A stretch of DNA of 42,992 nucleotides from Spartobacteria bacterium (GTDB lineage: Bacteria > Verrucomicrobiota > Kiritimatiellia > CAIQIC01 > Lenti-01): NCBI GenBank assembly GCA_009930415.1, contig RZYG01000003.1:1-42992 (forward strand), in the 5' to 3' direction. The notes beneath the pieces were generated by a model, which searched no databases, was not told the DNA's origin, and saw only the letters and a list, made by a program, of their open reading frames with translations. How positions within the stretch are numbered: the stretch's first letter is position 1; each line of letters begins with the position of its first letter. A program made the position numbers and the translations under genes. This document shows, one piece after another, positions 19,083 through 27,682 of the stretch.

Positions 19083-20111
19083 ATGGCCGATTCGTTCTTC
19101 CTGCGCGGCCGCACCGCCGCCGACGCGTCTGCGCCGGCCGTGGCCGGCGCGGTCGCGGACGATCCGGCCGTGGCGCAGTTCATCCGGCACCTGCGAGGCG
19201 AGCGCAATGCGTCGGACCACACCTTGAGCGCCTATCTGGGGGATCTCCGCCAGTTCTGCGAACAGGTGTGGGGCGCGGACGCCAAACCGCCGTACCCGTG
19301 GAAATCGCCGGACCGCTTCACGGCGCGCCGGTTCCTGGCCTCGTTCCAGAAGGCGGGATTGGCGCCGGCGACCGCCAGCCGCAAGATGTCCAGCCTGCGG
19401 TCGTTTTTCCGCTTCCTCGTGCGCGAAGAGCTGGTGAAGAACAATCCGTTTTCCGGCCTGCAGCAGCCCAAGGCGCGGCGGCGGCTGCCGCAAGTCCTGA
19501 GCCGCGATGAAGTTTTGCGGCTGCTGGATGCCCCGGCGCGCCTGCGGGCAGCGGCGCAGGCGCAAGAACGGCCCGGCTCGGGGGCCTTCGCCGACTACGC
19601 CGCCTTGCGCGACGCGGCGATCCTCGAATTGTTCTACAGCACGGGCATGCGCATCGCGGAACTGTGCGGGTTGACCGAGGCGCGGCTCGACCTGCTCTCC
19701 GGCACGGCGCTCGTGCGCGGCAAGGGCAAGAAGGAGCGCCTCTGTCCGATCGGCCGGCCCGCGGCGGCGGCTCTGCAGGCGGCTCTGGACGCCCGCGACG
19801 CCTGGCTCGCGGCGCAAGGCGCCGGCCGGCGCGCGCCGCATCTGTTCGTCAACCGGTGGGGCGGGCCGCTGACGCCGCGGTCGGTGGAGCGGTCGCTGAA
19901 GAAGTTTCTGGCGGCGGCCGGACTGGACCCGGCCATCACCCCGCACGCCCTGCGGCACAGCTTCGCCACGCATCTGCTCGATGCCGGCGCGGACCTGCGC
20001 AGCGTGCAGGAACTGCTGGGCCACGCGAGCCTTTCGACCACCCAGATCTACACCCACGTCAGCGTGGAAAAACTCAAGGAAGAATACGGCAAGGCCCATC
20101 CCCGGGCCTGA
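19083..20111 (+). CDS. Tyrosine recombinase XerC/XerD
   Basis: 'LFYSTGMRIAELCGL', 'VRGKGKKERLCPIG', 'TPHALRHSFATHLLDAGADLRSVQELLGHASLSTTQIYTHV'. Confidence 0.93.
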   Translation: MADSFFLRGRTAADASAPAVAGAVADDPAVAQFIRHLRGERNASDHTLSAYLGDLRQFCEQVWGADAKPPYPWKSPDRFTARRFLASFQKAGLAPATASRKMSSLRSFFRFLVREELVKNNPFSGLQQPKARRRLPQVLSRDEVLRLLDAPARLRAAAQAQERPGSGAFADYAALRDAAILELFYSTGMRIAELCGLTEARLDLLSGTALVRGKGKKERLCPIGRPAAAALQAALDARDAWLAAQGAGRRAPHLFVNRWGGPLTPRSVERSLKKFLAAAGLDPAITPHALRHSFATHLLDAGADLRSVQELLGHASLSTTQIYTHVSVEKLKEEYGKAHPRA

Positions 20112-20134
20112 ATCCGCTGAACAGGAGAACCGAA

Positions 20135-20692
20135 ATGAGCAAAAAGAACGTCTGCGTGCTGATTGCCGACGGCACGGAAGAAATGGAAGCCGTCATCGTC
20201 GTCGACGTCCTGCGGCGCGCAGGCATCGGCGTTTTTCTGGCGGGCGTCGGCGACAGCCGGCTGGTGACGACCTCGCGCGGCGTGCGCATCGCGCCCGACG
20301 GCGCGTGGGATCCGGGCGAAGACATGCGTTTCGACGCCCTCGTCGTGCCGGGCGGCATCGGCGGGGCGGAAACCATGCGCGCGGATGCCGGCGTCCAGCA
20401 GGGCATCAACGATTTCCTGACGGCCGGCAAGCTCGTCGCGGCGATCTGCGCGGGGCCGACGGTCCTGCAGGCCGCCGGCGTGCTGGCGAACAAGACCTAC
20501 ACCAGCCATCCAAGCTGCCGCGAAGAACTGACGGTCGGCACCTGGGTGGATCAACCCGTCGTGCGCGACGGACAGATCTTGACGAGCCAGGCGCCCGGCA
20601 CGGCCTTTGCGTTCGCGCTCGCGCTGGTCGAGACGCTGGATGGCGCCGAAACGGCCCGGCGCGTGGCGACCGGCATGCTTTATCGGGATTGA
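20135..20692 (+). CDS. DJ-1/PfpI/YajL family protein
   Basis: 'VCVLIADGTEEMEAVIVVDVLRRAGI', 'DALVVPGGIGGAETM', 'LVAAICAGPTVLQAAGVL'. Confidence 0.92.
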   Translation: MSKKNVCVLIADGTEEMEAVIVVDVLRRAGIGVFLAGVGDSRLVTTSRGVRIAPDGAWDPGEDMRFDALVVPGGIGGAETMRADAGVQQGINDFLTAGKLVAAICAGPTVLQAAGVLANKTYTSHPSCREELTVGTWVDQPVVRDGQILTSQAPGTAFAFALALVETLDGAETARRVATGMLYRD

Positions 20693-20699
20693 TTCCGGC

Positions 20700-21278
20700 A
20701 TGCCGCAGGATTTCGCCATTCCGTCGGCGCTCGAACGCGTGCCCGTGCCGTTCGAAGTGGGCGACCTGCCCGTGCCGCGGTTCGTGGATGCCTTTTTGGC
20801 GGACGCCGAAGACCGCGCGGAGGAATACGGCGACCGGCCCGGCGGCGGCCTGTTCGTTCCGGGCGACGTCCGAACCGTTTTCCAGGTCCTGCAATGGCTG
20901 TTGCGGACAGGTGGCCTGGCGCGCGGCGCGGCGTTCCTGGAGTGGGGCAGCGGGCAGGGGTTGGCGACGATCCTCGCCGCCCTGCTGGGCTACGACGCCT
21001 GCGGCGTGGAAATCGACGAAAAGCTCTTGCGCGAATCCCGCGAACTGGCCGCGCGCTACGACGTGCGCGCGCGCTTCGAGCACGGCACCTACGACGCCGC
21101 CAAGCCCGGGCTGAAGGTTTTCACGGCTAAGCGCCGCGCGGCGGTCTACGTCTATCCGTGGCCTGGCGAAGAGCCGTTCTTCCTCGACCTGTTCGCGGCC
21201 ACCGCCGAACCCGGCGCCTGGCTGCTGATGGGCCTCGGACCCGAAGACGTCCGCCTGTATCGCAAGAAAGGGGCCTGA
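20700..21278 (+). CDS. Class I SAM-dependent methyltransferase-like protein
   Basis: 'AAFLEWGSGQGLATILAALLGYDACGVEIDEKLLRESRELAARY'. Confidence 0.75.
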   Translation: MPQDFAIPSALERVPVPFEVGDLPVPRFVDAFLADAEDRAEEYGDRPGGGLFVPGDVRTVFQVLQWLLRTGGLARGAAFLEWGSGQGLATILAALLGYDACGVEIDEKLLRESRELAARYDVRARFEHGTYDAAKPGLKVFTAKRRAAVYVYPWPGEEPFFLDLFAATAEPGAWLLMGLGPEDVRLYRKKGA

Positions 21279-21281
21279 GCC

Positions 21282-21845
21282 GTGGAACGCATCCTGATCC
21301 ATGCCTGCTGCGCGCATTGCCTCGGCAAAACGCTGGCGGGCTTGAAAGCGGAACCGGTCGCCTACGAACCGACGATTTTCTGGGGCAATCCGAACATCCA
21401 TCCGCTGATCGAATGGCGCCGCCGGCTGAAGGCGGTGAAGATGCTGGCGGAGCGCGCGCACCTGCCGCTGATCGCCGACGAAACCTACGGACTGGTGGAA
21501 TTCTGCCGCGCGGTGCACGGCCACGAAGCCGTGCCCGAGCGCTGCGCGCGGTGCTACGCCCTGCGCCTCGGCCGCGCGGCGCAGGTCGCGCGCGACGCCG
21601 GTTGCCGGGTCTTCACTTCCACGCTCGTCACCAGCCGGCACCAGGACCACGACCTGATCCGCGCCGCGGGCGAGGCCGCCGCCCAAGCCGCCGGAGTGGA
21701 ATTCCTTTATCGCGACTGGCGCGCCGCCGAAGCGGACGAAAAACTCGTGCAGATGCTCTACCACCAGCAATACTGCGGCTGCGTCTTCAGCGAATTCGAC
21801 CGCTTCAAGGACACGAAAACCCACCTCTGGCCGCCGCCGGCCTGA
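21282..21845 (+). CDS. queH: Epoxyqueuosine reductase QueH (DUF208)
   Basis: GTG start; 'ILIHACCAHCLGKTL', 'FWGNPNIHP', 'ERCARCYALRLGRAAQVA', 'HQQYCGCVFSEFDRF'. Confidence 0.9.
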   Translation: MERILIHACCAHCLGKTLAGLKAEPVAYEPTIFWGNPNIHPLIEWRRRLKAVKMLAERAHLPLIADETYGLVEFCRAVHGHEAVPERCARCYALRLGRAAQVARDAGCRVFTSTLVTSRHQDHDLIRAAGEAAAQAAGVEFLYRDWRAAEADEKLVQMLYHQQYCGCVFSEFDRFKDTKTHLWPPPA

Positions 21846-22013
21846 GGCGGTCCCCCCGCGTTTTCCGAGGGGGACGGCCACGTGCCGCCGGTCGGGCGAG
21901 GCAAGGCCGGGCGGAAGAAAAAGTCTCTTCAATAAAACTTCGGCGTTTCATTCGGCGTGGAAGCCGGTATACTCCATCGAAATGGGCCCGTACGGCATGA
22001 CGGGCCGAAAACC

Positions 22014-23915
22014 ATGTTCCACCAATTCAAAAACCGGAATTTCTACGTCATCCTGAGCGGCGACCTGATCCTCTTCGCCGCGTCTTTGATCCTCGCCTAT
22101 GGCCTGCGGTTTTCCCTGGATATCCCGGCGAAGGACTGGGCCCGCATCGGTTTTTTGCTGCCGTTCCTGCTGCCGACCAAGGCCGTGGTCTTTTTCTTGA
22201 CCGGCGTTTATCGCGGCATGTGGCGCTATACCAGCGTCCCGGACGCCCTCCGCCTGGTCAAGGCGTCGGTGCTGGCCACTTTGACCGTCATGACGGCTCT
22301 GACGTTGCTCCAGCAGTTCTACGGCTATTCCCGCTCCGTGTTCCTCGCGGATTGCATTTTCACGGTATTCTTCTGCGGCGGGTTCCGGTTGGCCATCCGG
22401 GTCCTGGGCACGAACAAGCGCGCCATGCTCAAGTATTGGGATCGGGACGACGACGACGGTTTGCCGGTGCGCCACCGGCGGCTGATGATCGTCGGCGCGG
22501 GCGACGCGGCGGCCAACATCATCCGCGAAATCCAAGGCAACCGCCGGTCGGAGTACGAAGTGGTGGCGTGCATCGACGACGACCATCGCAAGCACGGCCA
22601 GACGCTGCTCGACGTGCCCGTGCGGGGCTCGATCGAGCGGTTGCCGTATTTCGTGAACCGCTTCCAGGCCGATGAAATCCTGATCGCGATGCCGTCGGTG
22701 GTCGGCGCAGACATGCGGCGGATCGTCGCGGCGTGCAAGGCCTCGGGCTTGCCGTTCAAAACCCTGCCGATGCTGGAAGCGCTGGTGGACGGCAAAGTGA
22801 CGGTCAACGACGTCCGCGAAGTGCGCTACGAGGACATCCTCGGGCGGGCGCCGGTCCAGATGGATTATGCCGGGATCGGCAGCTGTCTCGCGAACAAGAC
22901 CGTGGCCGTGACCGGAGCCGGCGGTTCCATCGGCTCGGAACTGTGCCGGCAGATCCTGCGCTTCAAACCGGCGGCGCTGGTGCTGATCGAAGCCAACGAA
23001 TTCAATCTCTATCGGATCGAGCGGGAACTGCTGGCCGACCGCCACGCGGGCGTGCTGCGCGTCGTGTTGGGCCGGGTGCAGGATCGCGCGCTGATGGCGA
23101 ACGTCTTCGACAAATACCGGCCCCAGGCCGTGTTCCACGCCGCGGCCTGCAAGCACGTGCCGATGGTGGAGACCAATCCCTGGGAAGGCATCGCCAACAA
23201 CGTGATCGGCAGCCAAGTGCTGATGGACGTGGCGGAGGAGTACGGCGTCGAGCGGTTCGTGCAGGTCTCGACGGACAAGGCGGTGCGGCCGACGAACGTC
23301 ATGGGCGCCAGCAAGCGCGTGGCCGAGATCGCGCTGCAGTCGCGCGTTCCCGGCAAGACCCGGTTCATGGCGGTGCGGTTCGGCAACGTGCTGGGCTCTT
23401 CGGGCTCGGTGATTCCGTTGTTTCGCAAGCAGATCCACTCCGGCGGACCGGTGACGGTGACGCATCCGGAAATGACCCGCTACTTCATGATGATTCCCGA
23501 AGCCTGCCAATTGATCCTGCAGGCGGGCGCGATGGGCACCGGGGGCGAGATCTTCATTCTGGAAATGGGCACGCCGGTCAGGATTGCCGACATGGCCCGC
23601 GACATGATCCGGCTGTCCGGCAAGGTGCCCGACCAGGACGTCCAGATCGTCTACACCGGCCTGCGGCCCGGAGAGAAGCTCTACGAAGAACTCATCACGC
23701 AGGGCGAAGGCATCGTGGCGACGGCGCACGAGAAAATCATGGTGCTCAAGCGGGACGGGCATCGGGCGGACTCCGCGCAACCGGACCAAAAAGTCCGGGG
23801 ACAGATCGACCGGCTGGCGGCGGCGGCGGCCACTTTCGAGCCCGAACGGATCAAGGCCGCGCTCAAGGAAATCGTGCCCGAATACGCGCCGGCCAATCCC
23901 TCCGCGCCGGCATGA
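22014..23915 (+). CDS. CapD/WbpM/PglF-like nucleoside-diphosphate-sugar 4,6-dehydratase (polysaccharide biosynthesis)
   Basis: N-terminal TM region, 'KTVAVTGAGGSIGSELCRQILRFKPAALVLIEANEFNLY', 'VFHAAACKHVPMVETNPWEGIANNVIG', 'VSTDKAVRPTNVMGASKRVAE'. Confidence 0.93.
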   Translation: MFHQFKNRNFYVILSGDLILFAASLILAYGLRFSLDIPAKDWARIGFLLPFLLPTKAVVFFLTGVYRGMWRYTSVPDALRLVKASVLATLTVMTALTLLQQFYGYSRSVFLADCIFTVFFCGGFRLAIRVLGTNKRAMLKYWDRDDDDGLPVRHRRLMIVGAGDAAANIIREIQGNRRSEYEVVACIDDDHRKHGQTLLDVPVRGSIERLPYFVNRFQADEILIAMPSVVGADMRRIVAACKASGLPFKTLPMLEALVDGKVTVNDVREVRYEDILGRAPVQMDYAGIGSCLANKTVAVTGAGGSIGSELCRQILRFKPAALVLIEANEFNLYRIERELLADRHAGVLRVVLGRVQDRALMANVFDKYRPQAVFHAAACKHVPMVETNPWEGIANNVIGSQVLMDVAEEYGVERFVQVSTDKAVRPTNVMGASKRVAEIALQSRVPGKTRFMAVRFGNVLGSSGSVIPLFRKQIHSGGPVTVTHPEMTRYFMMIPEACQLILQAGAMGTGGEIFILEMGTPVRIADMARDMIRLSGKVPDQDVQIVYTGLRPGEKLYEELITQGEGIVATAHEKIMVLKRDGHRADSAQPDQKVRGQIDRLAAAAATFEPERIKAALKEIVPEYAPANPSAPA

Positions 23916-25465
23916 CGCCCGACCATTCCACGCCGCTTTTCTGGGACCGGATGCCGCAAGTTTCCGCCTGCCGCGAGGGGGTCCACCTCGTCTTGTTCGA
24001 TCCCGATTGCGCGCGCGAAAAAGTCGTCAACCGCGCCGGTGCCGCCGTCTGGGAGGCCATGAATGGGGCGGCGCGGACGGAAGACCTCGCCGCGGCGTTG
24101 GCACGGCACTTCGACATCGCGCCGACGGACGAACTCAGCGCCGATGCCTGCGCGTTCGCGGAGGAACTGTTGCGCGACGGTTTTGCCAAGGCCATGCCCG
24201 CGCCGCGGGCAACGCCGCGAACGGCGGAGAACTATTCCTGGCTCCACGAGGCCCCGCGCAGTTTCGATTTGTCCCTGACCGGCCGTTGCAACCTGCGTTG
24301 CGCCTACTGCTTCTACGCCGACGAAATGGCCGGGCGCCGCGATTTGCCGGCGGAACGCTGGCTGGCTTTTTTCCGCGAACTGGACGGCTTGGCCGTGCGC
24401 AGCCTGACGCTCAGCGGCGGCGAACTCTTCATGCGGCCGGATCTGTGGGAGTTGCTCGACGGAATCGTGGACGCGCGCATGCGCTATACGATCCTGACCA
24501 ACGGGACGCTGCTGACGGAAGACGTCCTCGCGCAGCTGGATCAGGCGCATCGGCGGCGGCGGTTGACCATGGTCCAGGTGTCCATCGACGGTTCTTGCGC
24601 GGAAATCCACGATGCGTCGCGCGGCAAAGGGAGTTTCGACAAGGCCATTCGCGGCTTGCGTCTGCTGAAAGCGGCGGGCTTCCCCGCGACGGCCCGCGTC
24701 ACGGTCAACCGGCACAACGTCGGCGATCTGGAAAACGTGTTCCGGCTGCTGCTGGACGACGTCGGTTTGGCGCGGGTCGGCACGAACGACGCGATGCCGA
24801 TGGGCACCGGCTGCGCGCGGCGGGAAGACATCGTCCTCTTGCCCGAGCAGCGGCCGGAGGCGATGCGGACGCTCGTGGAACTGGAGCGGCGCTATCCCGG
24901 CCGCATCCAGGCCTCCGCGGGATCGCTGGCCCTGTGGCACATGTTCCGGGAGATGGAAGAAGCGAAGGCCACCGGAAAGAAAACCCGGCGCTGGAAAATG
25001 GGCAGCCTCTCGTCCTGCGGCTGCATGTTCGCGAAGCTGGCGGTGCACCACGACGGGATGATCGTGCCGTGCAACATGCTGGCCGCCGCCGCATTGGGCA
25101 CCATCGGCGAGACGTCGATCCGCCGCATCTGGCAGGACCATCCGCTGCTGAAGGAAATGCGCGGGCGCGGCGCGATCCCGATGGACCAGGTGCCCGGCTG
25201 CGCCGGTTGCGAGTGGGGGCCGTACTGCAGCGGCGGCTGCCCCGCGGCCGAATACACGCGGACCGGCGAGATGAACGTGGCGAATCCGGAGTGCTGTTAT
25301 CGCAAGTTTCTTCAGGAGACAGGAGACAGGGGACAGGAGGCAGTCGGGCAAAAGAGTCAGGGGGCAGGAGACAGGGGACAGGGAACGGGAGGCAGTCGGG
25401 CAAAAGAGACAGGAGACAGGGGACAGGAGACAGTGGGAGGAGTAGACAATGGCGCAGACGGTTAA
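23912..25465 (+). CDS. Radical SAM/SPASM protein with N-terminal PqqD-like domain (ScmE-like)
   Basis: ATGA overlap with CapD-like gene; 'DLSLTGRCNLRCAYCFYADEM', 'LTLSGGELFMRPDLWELLDGIV', SPASM 'CGCMFAKLAVHHDGMIVPCNML...CAGCEWGPYCSGGCPAAEYTRTGE'; last ~48 aa encoded by repeat DNA. Confidence 0.9.
   Translation: MTPDHSTPLFWDRMPQVSACREGVHLVLFDPDCAREKVVNRAGAAVWEAMNGAARTEDLAAALARHFDIAPTDELSADACAFAEELLRDGFAKAMPAPRATPRTAENYSWLHEAPRSFDLSLTGRCNLRCAYCFYADEMAGRRDLPAERWLAFFRELDGLAVRSLTLSGGELFMRPDLWELLDGIVDARMRYTILTNGTLLTEDVLAQLDQAHRRRRLTMVQVSIDGSCAEIHDASRGKGSFDKAIRGLRLLKAAGFPATARVTVNRHNVGDLENVFRLLLDDVGLARVGTNDAMPMGTGCARREDIVLLPEQRPEAMRTLVELERRYPGRIQASAGSLALWHMFREMEEAKATGKKTRRWKMGSLSSCGCMFAKLAVHHDGMIVPCNMLAAAALGTIGETSIRRIWQDHPLLKEMRGRGAIPMDQVPGCAGCEWGPYCSGGCPAAEYTRTGEMNVANPECCYRKFLQETGDRGQEAVGQKSQGAGDRGQGTGGSRAKETGDRGQETVGGVDNGADG
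25313..25440. repeat. Left GACAGG-type low-complexity repeat block (includes a 52-bp internal duplication of GGCAGTCGGGCAAAAGAG context)
   Basis: caggagacaggagacaggggacaggaggcagtcgggca...; inverted relative to 25828-25883. Confidence 0.95.
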
Positions 25466-25820
25466 GGAGCTTGTCGTTTATAGAAAAGCCTATGATCTTG
25501 CGATGCGGATTTTCGAGTGTAGCAAGCGATTTCCGCCGGAAGAGCGCTACGCGTTGACTGGCCAGATCAGAAGGTCTTCTCGATCGGTGTGCTTGAATTT
25601 GCGGGAAGCATGGGCCAAACGAAGATAAGAAGCCCATTTCATATCCAAGCTGACCGATTGCGACGGAGAAAACAACGAAACGGACTCCTCGTTGGATTTC
25701 TCCAAGGATTGCGGTTATATCGATGCTAAAGAGCACAAGTCATTGGTTGAACTCAATCGCGAAGTCGGGAAAATGATTGGGTCTATGATCAAAACGCCAA
25801 CTCCGTTCATTTGCCTATGA
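25449..25820 (+). pseudogene. S23/IVP (23S rRNA intervening-sequence) four-helix-bundle protein with in-frame TAA at codon 60
   Basis: Hand translation: MAQTVKELVVYRKAYDLAMRIFECSKRFPPEERYALTGQIRRSSRSVCLNLREAWAKRR*EAHFISKLTDCDGENNETDSSLDFSKDCGYIDAKEHKSLVELNREVGKMIGSMIKTPTPFICL*; stop at 25626-25628. Confidence 0.9.
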
Positions 25821-26431
25821 CAACTGACCCCGATCCCCTGCCTCCTGCCTCCTGTCCCCTGTCCCCTGCCTCCTGTTCCCTGCAGTACGCGCTGCGTGCG
25901 GACGTCGCCATCGAGGATTTCGGCGAGCGGGCGCTGGTGTTGCGATGCGACGCGCTGGAATTGCGCGAAGTCAACGCCGGCGGGCGGAAGATCCTGGAAC
26001 GGATTGACGGGACGCGGTCGGTGCAGGATATTGCCGGAAACGTGGGGCTGGCGGCGGAGATCGTCGACAGCGCGTTGCGGAAGATGGAACGGCAGGGGAT
26101 CGTGCGGCGGCTGGTGGCGCTGAAGAAAGAAAGGCCCGAGACGATGAGCGAGGCGAAATTCATGGCGGATCCCGACGTGTCGTTCCGGCCGGAAGACGAC
26201 GACGGAGGCATTCTCTACAACGCGGAAACCGATGTGCTGGAGGTCGTCAACCCGACGGCGGCCGAAATCTGGAAATTCCTCGCGACGCCGCGCACGCCAG
26301 CCGAGGTGGTCGCACATCTGCTCGCGGTCTGCGACGGCGCGCTCCCGGAGCAGGTCGAGCGGGACGTGGGGGATTTCCTGGAATCGATGCGGAGCAAGGG
26401 ATTCATCGGCACGGTCGCGGAGCCGGCATGA
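25817..26431 (+). CDS. Tandem PqqD-domain protein (two PqqD-like units)
   Basis: 'ALRADVAIEDFGERALVLRCDALELREVNAGGRKILERIDGTRSVQDIA' and 'VSFRPEDDDGGILYNAETDVLEVVNPTAAEIWKFLATPRTPAEVVAHLL'; N-terminus encoded by repeat DNA, so the start is uncertain. Confidence 0.82.
   Translation: MTTDPDPLPPASCPLSPASCSLQYALRADVAIEDFGERALVLRCDALELREVNAGGRKILERIDGTRSVQDIAGNVGLAAEIVDSALRKMERQGIVRRLVALKKERPETMSEAKFMADPDVSFRPEDDDGGILYNAETDVLEVVNPTAAEIWKFLATPRTPAEVVAHLLAVCDGALPEQVERDVGDFLESMRSKGFIGTVAEPA
25828..25883. repeat. Right inverted copy of the GACAGG-type repeat
   Basis: cccctgcctcctgcctcctgtcccctgtcccctgcctcctgttccctg. Confidence 0.92.
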
Positions 26432-27621
26432 CGGATCCGCGCGACGCGTGCGACGGGCTGGCCAACCGGCCGGCAACCGGGCCGGTGGTCGCCATGGCGC
26501 CGGACGTGCCGGCCTTGCGGACGTTCTATCTCTACTTGTCCGCCGGCTGCAATCTGCATTGCCGCCATTGCTGGATCACGCCGACGTTCGTCCAGGGCCG
26601 GGCCGTGCCGGCCGAATGCCTCGATTCCGAACTTCTGAAACGTGCCGTGGCGGAAGCCAAGCCCTTGGGTCTGGCGGCGGCCAAATTGACGGGCGGCGAA
26701 CCGACCTTGCATCCCGAATTCCGCGAAATCGTCGATTTCCTGACGGCGGAAGGCCTGGAATTGTCCATGGAAACCAACGCCACGCTGATCGACCGCGAAC
26801 TGGCCGCGCATCTGGTTTCCCGGACAAATCTGCGGCGGGTCGCCGTGAGCTTGGACAGTTCCGTGCCGGAAGAGCACGATCGGTTCCGGGGGAAAGTCGG
26901 GGCGTTCGCGGCCGGGGTGGCCGGCATCGGACATTTCGTGGAGGCGGGGCTGCGCCCCCAGATCATCATGTCGGTCTATCGTCGCAATCTGGACCAGATC
27001 GAAGGCCTGATCGAACTGGCCATCCGCCTTGGCGCGGGCGCGGTGAAGTTCAATCCCGTGACGCCATCGGGCCGCGGCGCGGACCTGCACCGGCAGGGCC
27101 AAGGGCTGGATTTCGACGAGTGGCTGGCCTTGATCCACCGCATCAAGGGGCCGCTGCAGGACCGCTATCCGCAGATGCATCTGGGGGCGATGGTCCCGCC
27201 GGCGATGTCGAGCGTGAAAGAACTCCTGCGCTACGGCGGGGAAGGCGCCGGCTGCCACGTGCGGCACATCCTGGGCATCCTGGGGACGGGCGAAATGGCC
27301 TTGTGCGGCATCGGGCGCAATATTCCCGAGCTTTGCTTCGGCCAATTGGGCCGGGACAGCCTGCGAGACGTCTGGATGCGCCATCCGACGCTGGTCCAGA
27401 TGCGCAAGGATCTGGAAGGACCCTATCCGGGAATCTGTGGCGATTGCCTGCATGCCGGCCGTTGCATGACCCACTGCTTGGCGCAGAATTACGAAGCCAA
27501 CGGCAAACTGGTGTCGCCGTCGCCGCTGTGCGCGGAGGCGGAGCGGCGGGGGGTGTTCCCGCAGAGCCGAAGGATACAGTGGACAGGAGGCAGGAGACAG
27601 GGGGACAGCAGAAGACGATGA
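26428..27621 (+). CDS. Radical SAM/SPASM protein (ScmF-like)
   Basis: ATGA overlap; 'FYLYLSAGCNLHCRHCWITPTF', 'AKPLGLAAAKLTGGEPTLHPEFREIVDFL', 'AGLRPQIIMSVYRRN', 'GICGDCLHAGRCMTHCLAQNYEANGKL'; C-terminal tail encoded by repeat DNA. Confidence 0.9.
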   Translation: MTDPRDACDGLANRPATGPVVAMAPDVPALRTFYLYLSAGCNLHCRHCWITPTFVQGRAVPAECLDSELLKRAVAEAKPLGLAAAKLTGGEPTLHPEFREIVDFLTAEGLELSMETNATLIDRELAAHLVSRTNLRRVAVSLDSSVPEEHDRFRGKVGAFAAGVAGIGHFVEAGLRPQIIMSVYRRNLDQIEGLIELAIRLGAGAVKFNPVTPSGRGADLHRQGQGLDFDEWLALIHRIKGPLQDRYPQMHLGAMVPPAMSSVKELLRYGGEGAGCHVRHILGILGTGEMALCGIGRNIPELCFGQLGRDSLRDVWMRHPTLVQMRKDLEGPYPGICGDCLHAGRCMTHCLAQNYEANGKLVSPSPLCAEAERRGVFPQSRRIQWTGGRRQGDSRRR

Positions 27622-27682
27622 CGACATTTTCGACAATCCCGGGGCTCTAATATGTCGCTTGTCTCCTGTCACCTGTCTCCTG
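27581..27682. repeat. Second GACAGG-type inverted repeat pair, without cargo gene
   Basis: ggacaggaggcaggagacagggggacag (27581-27608) and cttgtctcctgtcacctgtctcctgag (about 27658-27684). Confidence 0.88.

Noticed and set aside
16166-19222. 1018-aa minus-strand ORF opposite topA
   Set aside because: Antisense shadow frame of topA/dprA; no recognisable protein features.
19083-20111. Xer-type recombinase as integrase of a mobile element
   Set aside because: Sits directly after topA in a housekeeping context with XerC/D-like sequence; no att-like repeats or cargo seen next to it.
21852-21880. Terminator after queH (GTCCCCC...GGGGGAC)
   Set aside because: Stem has a 12-nt loop and no following T-run; weak.
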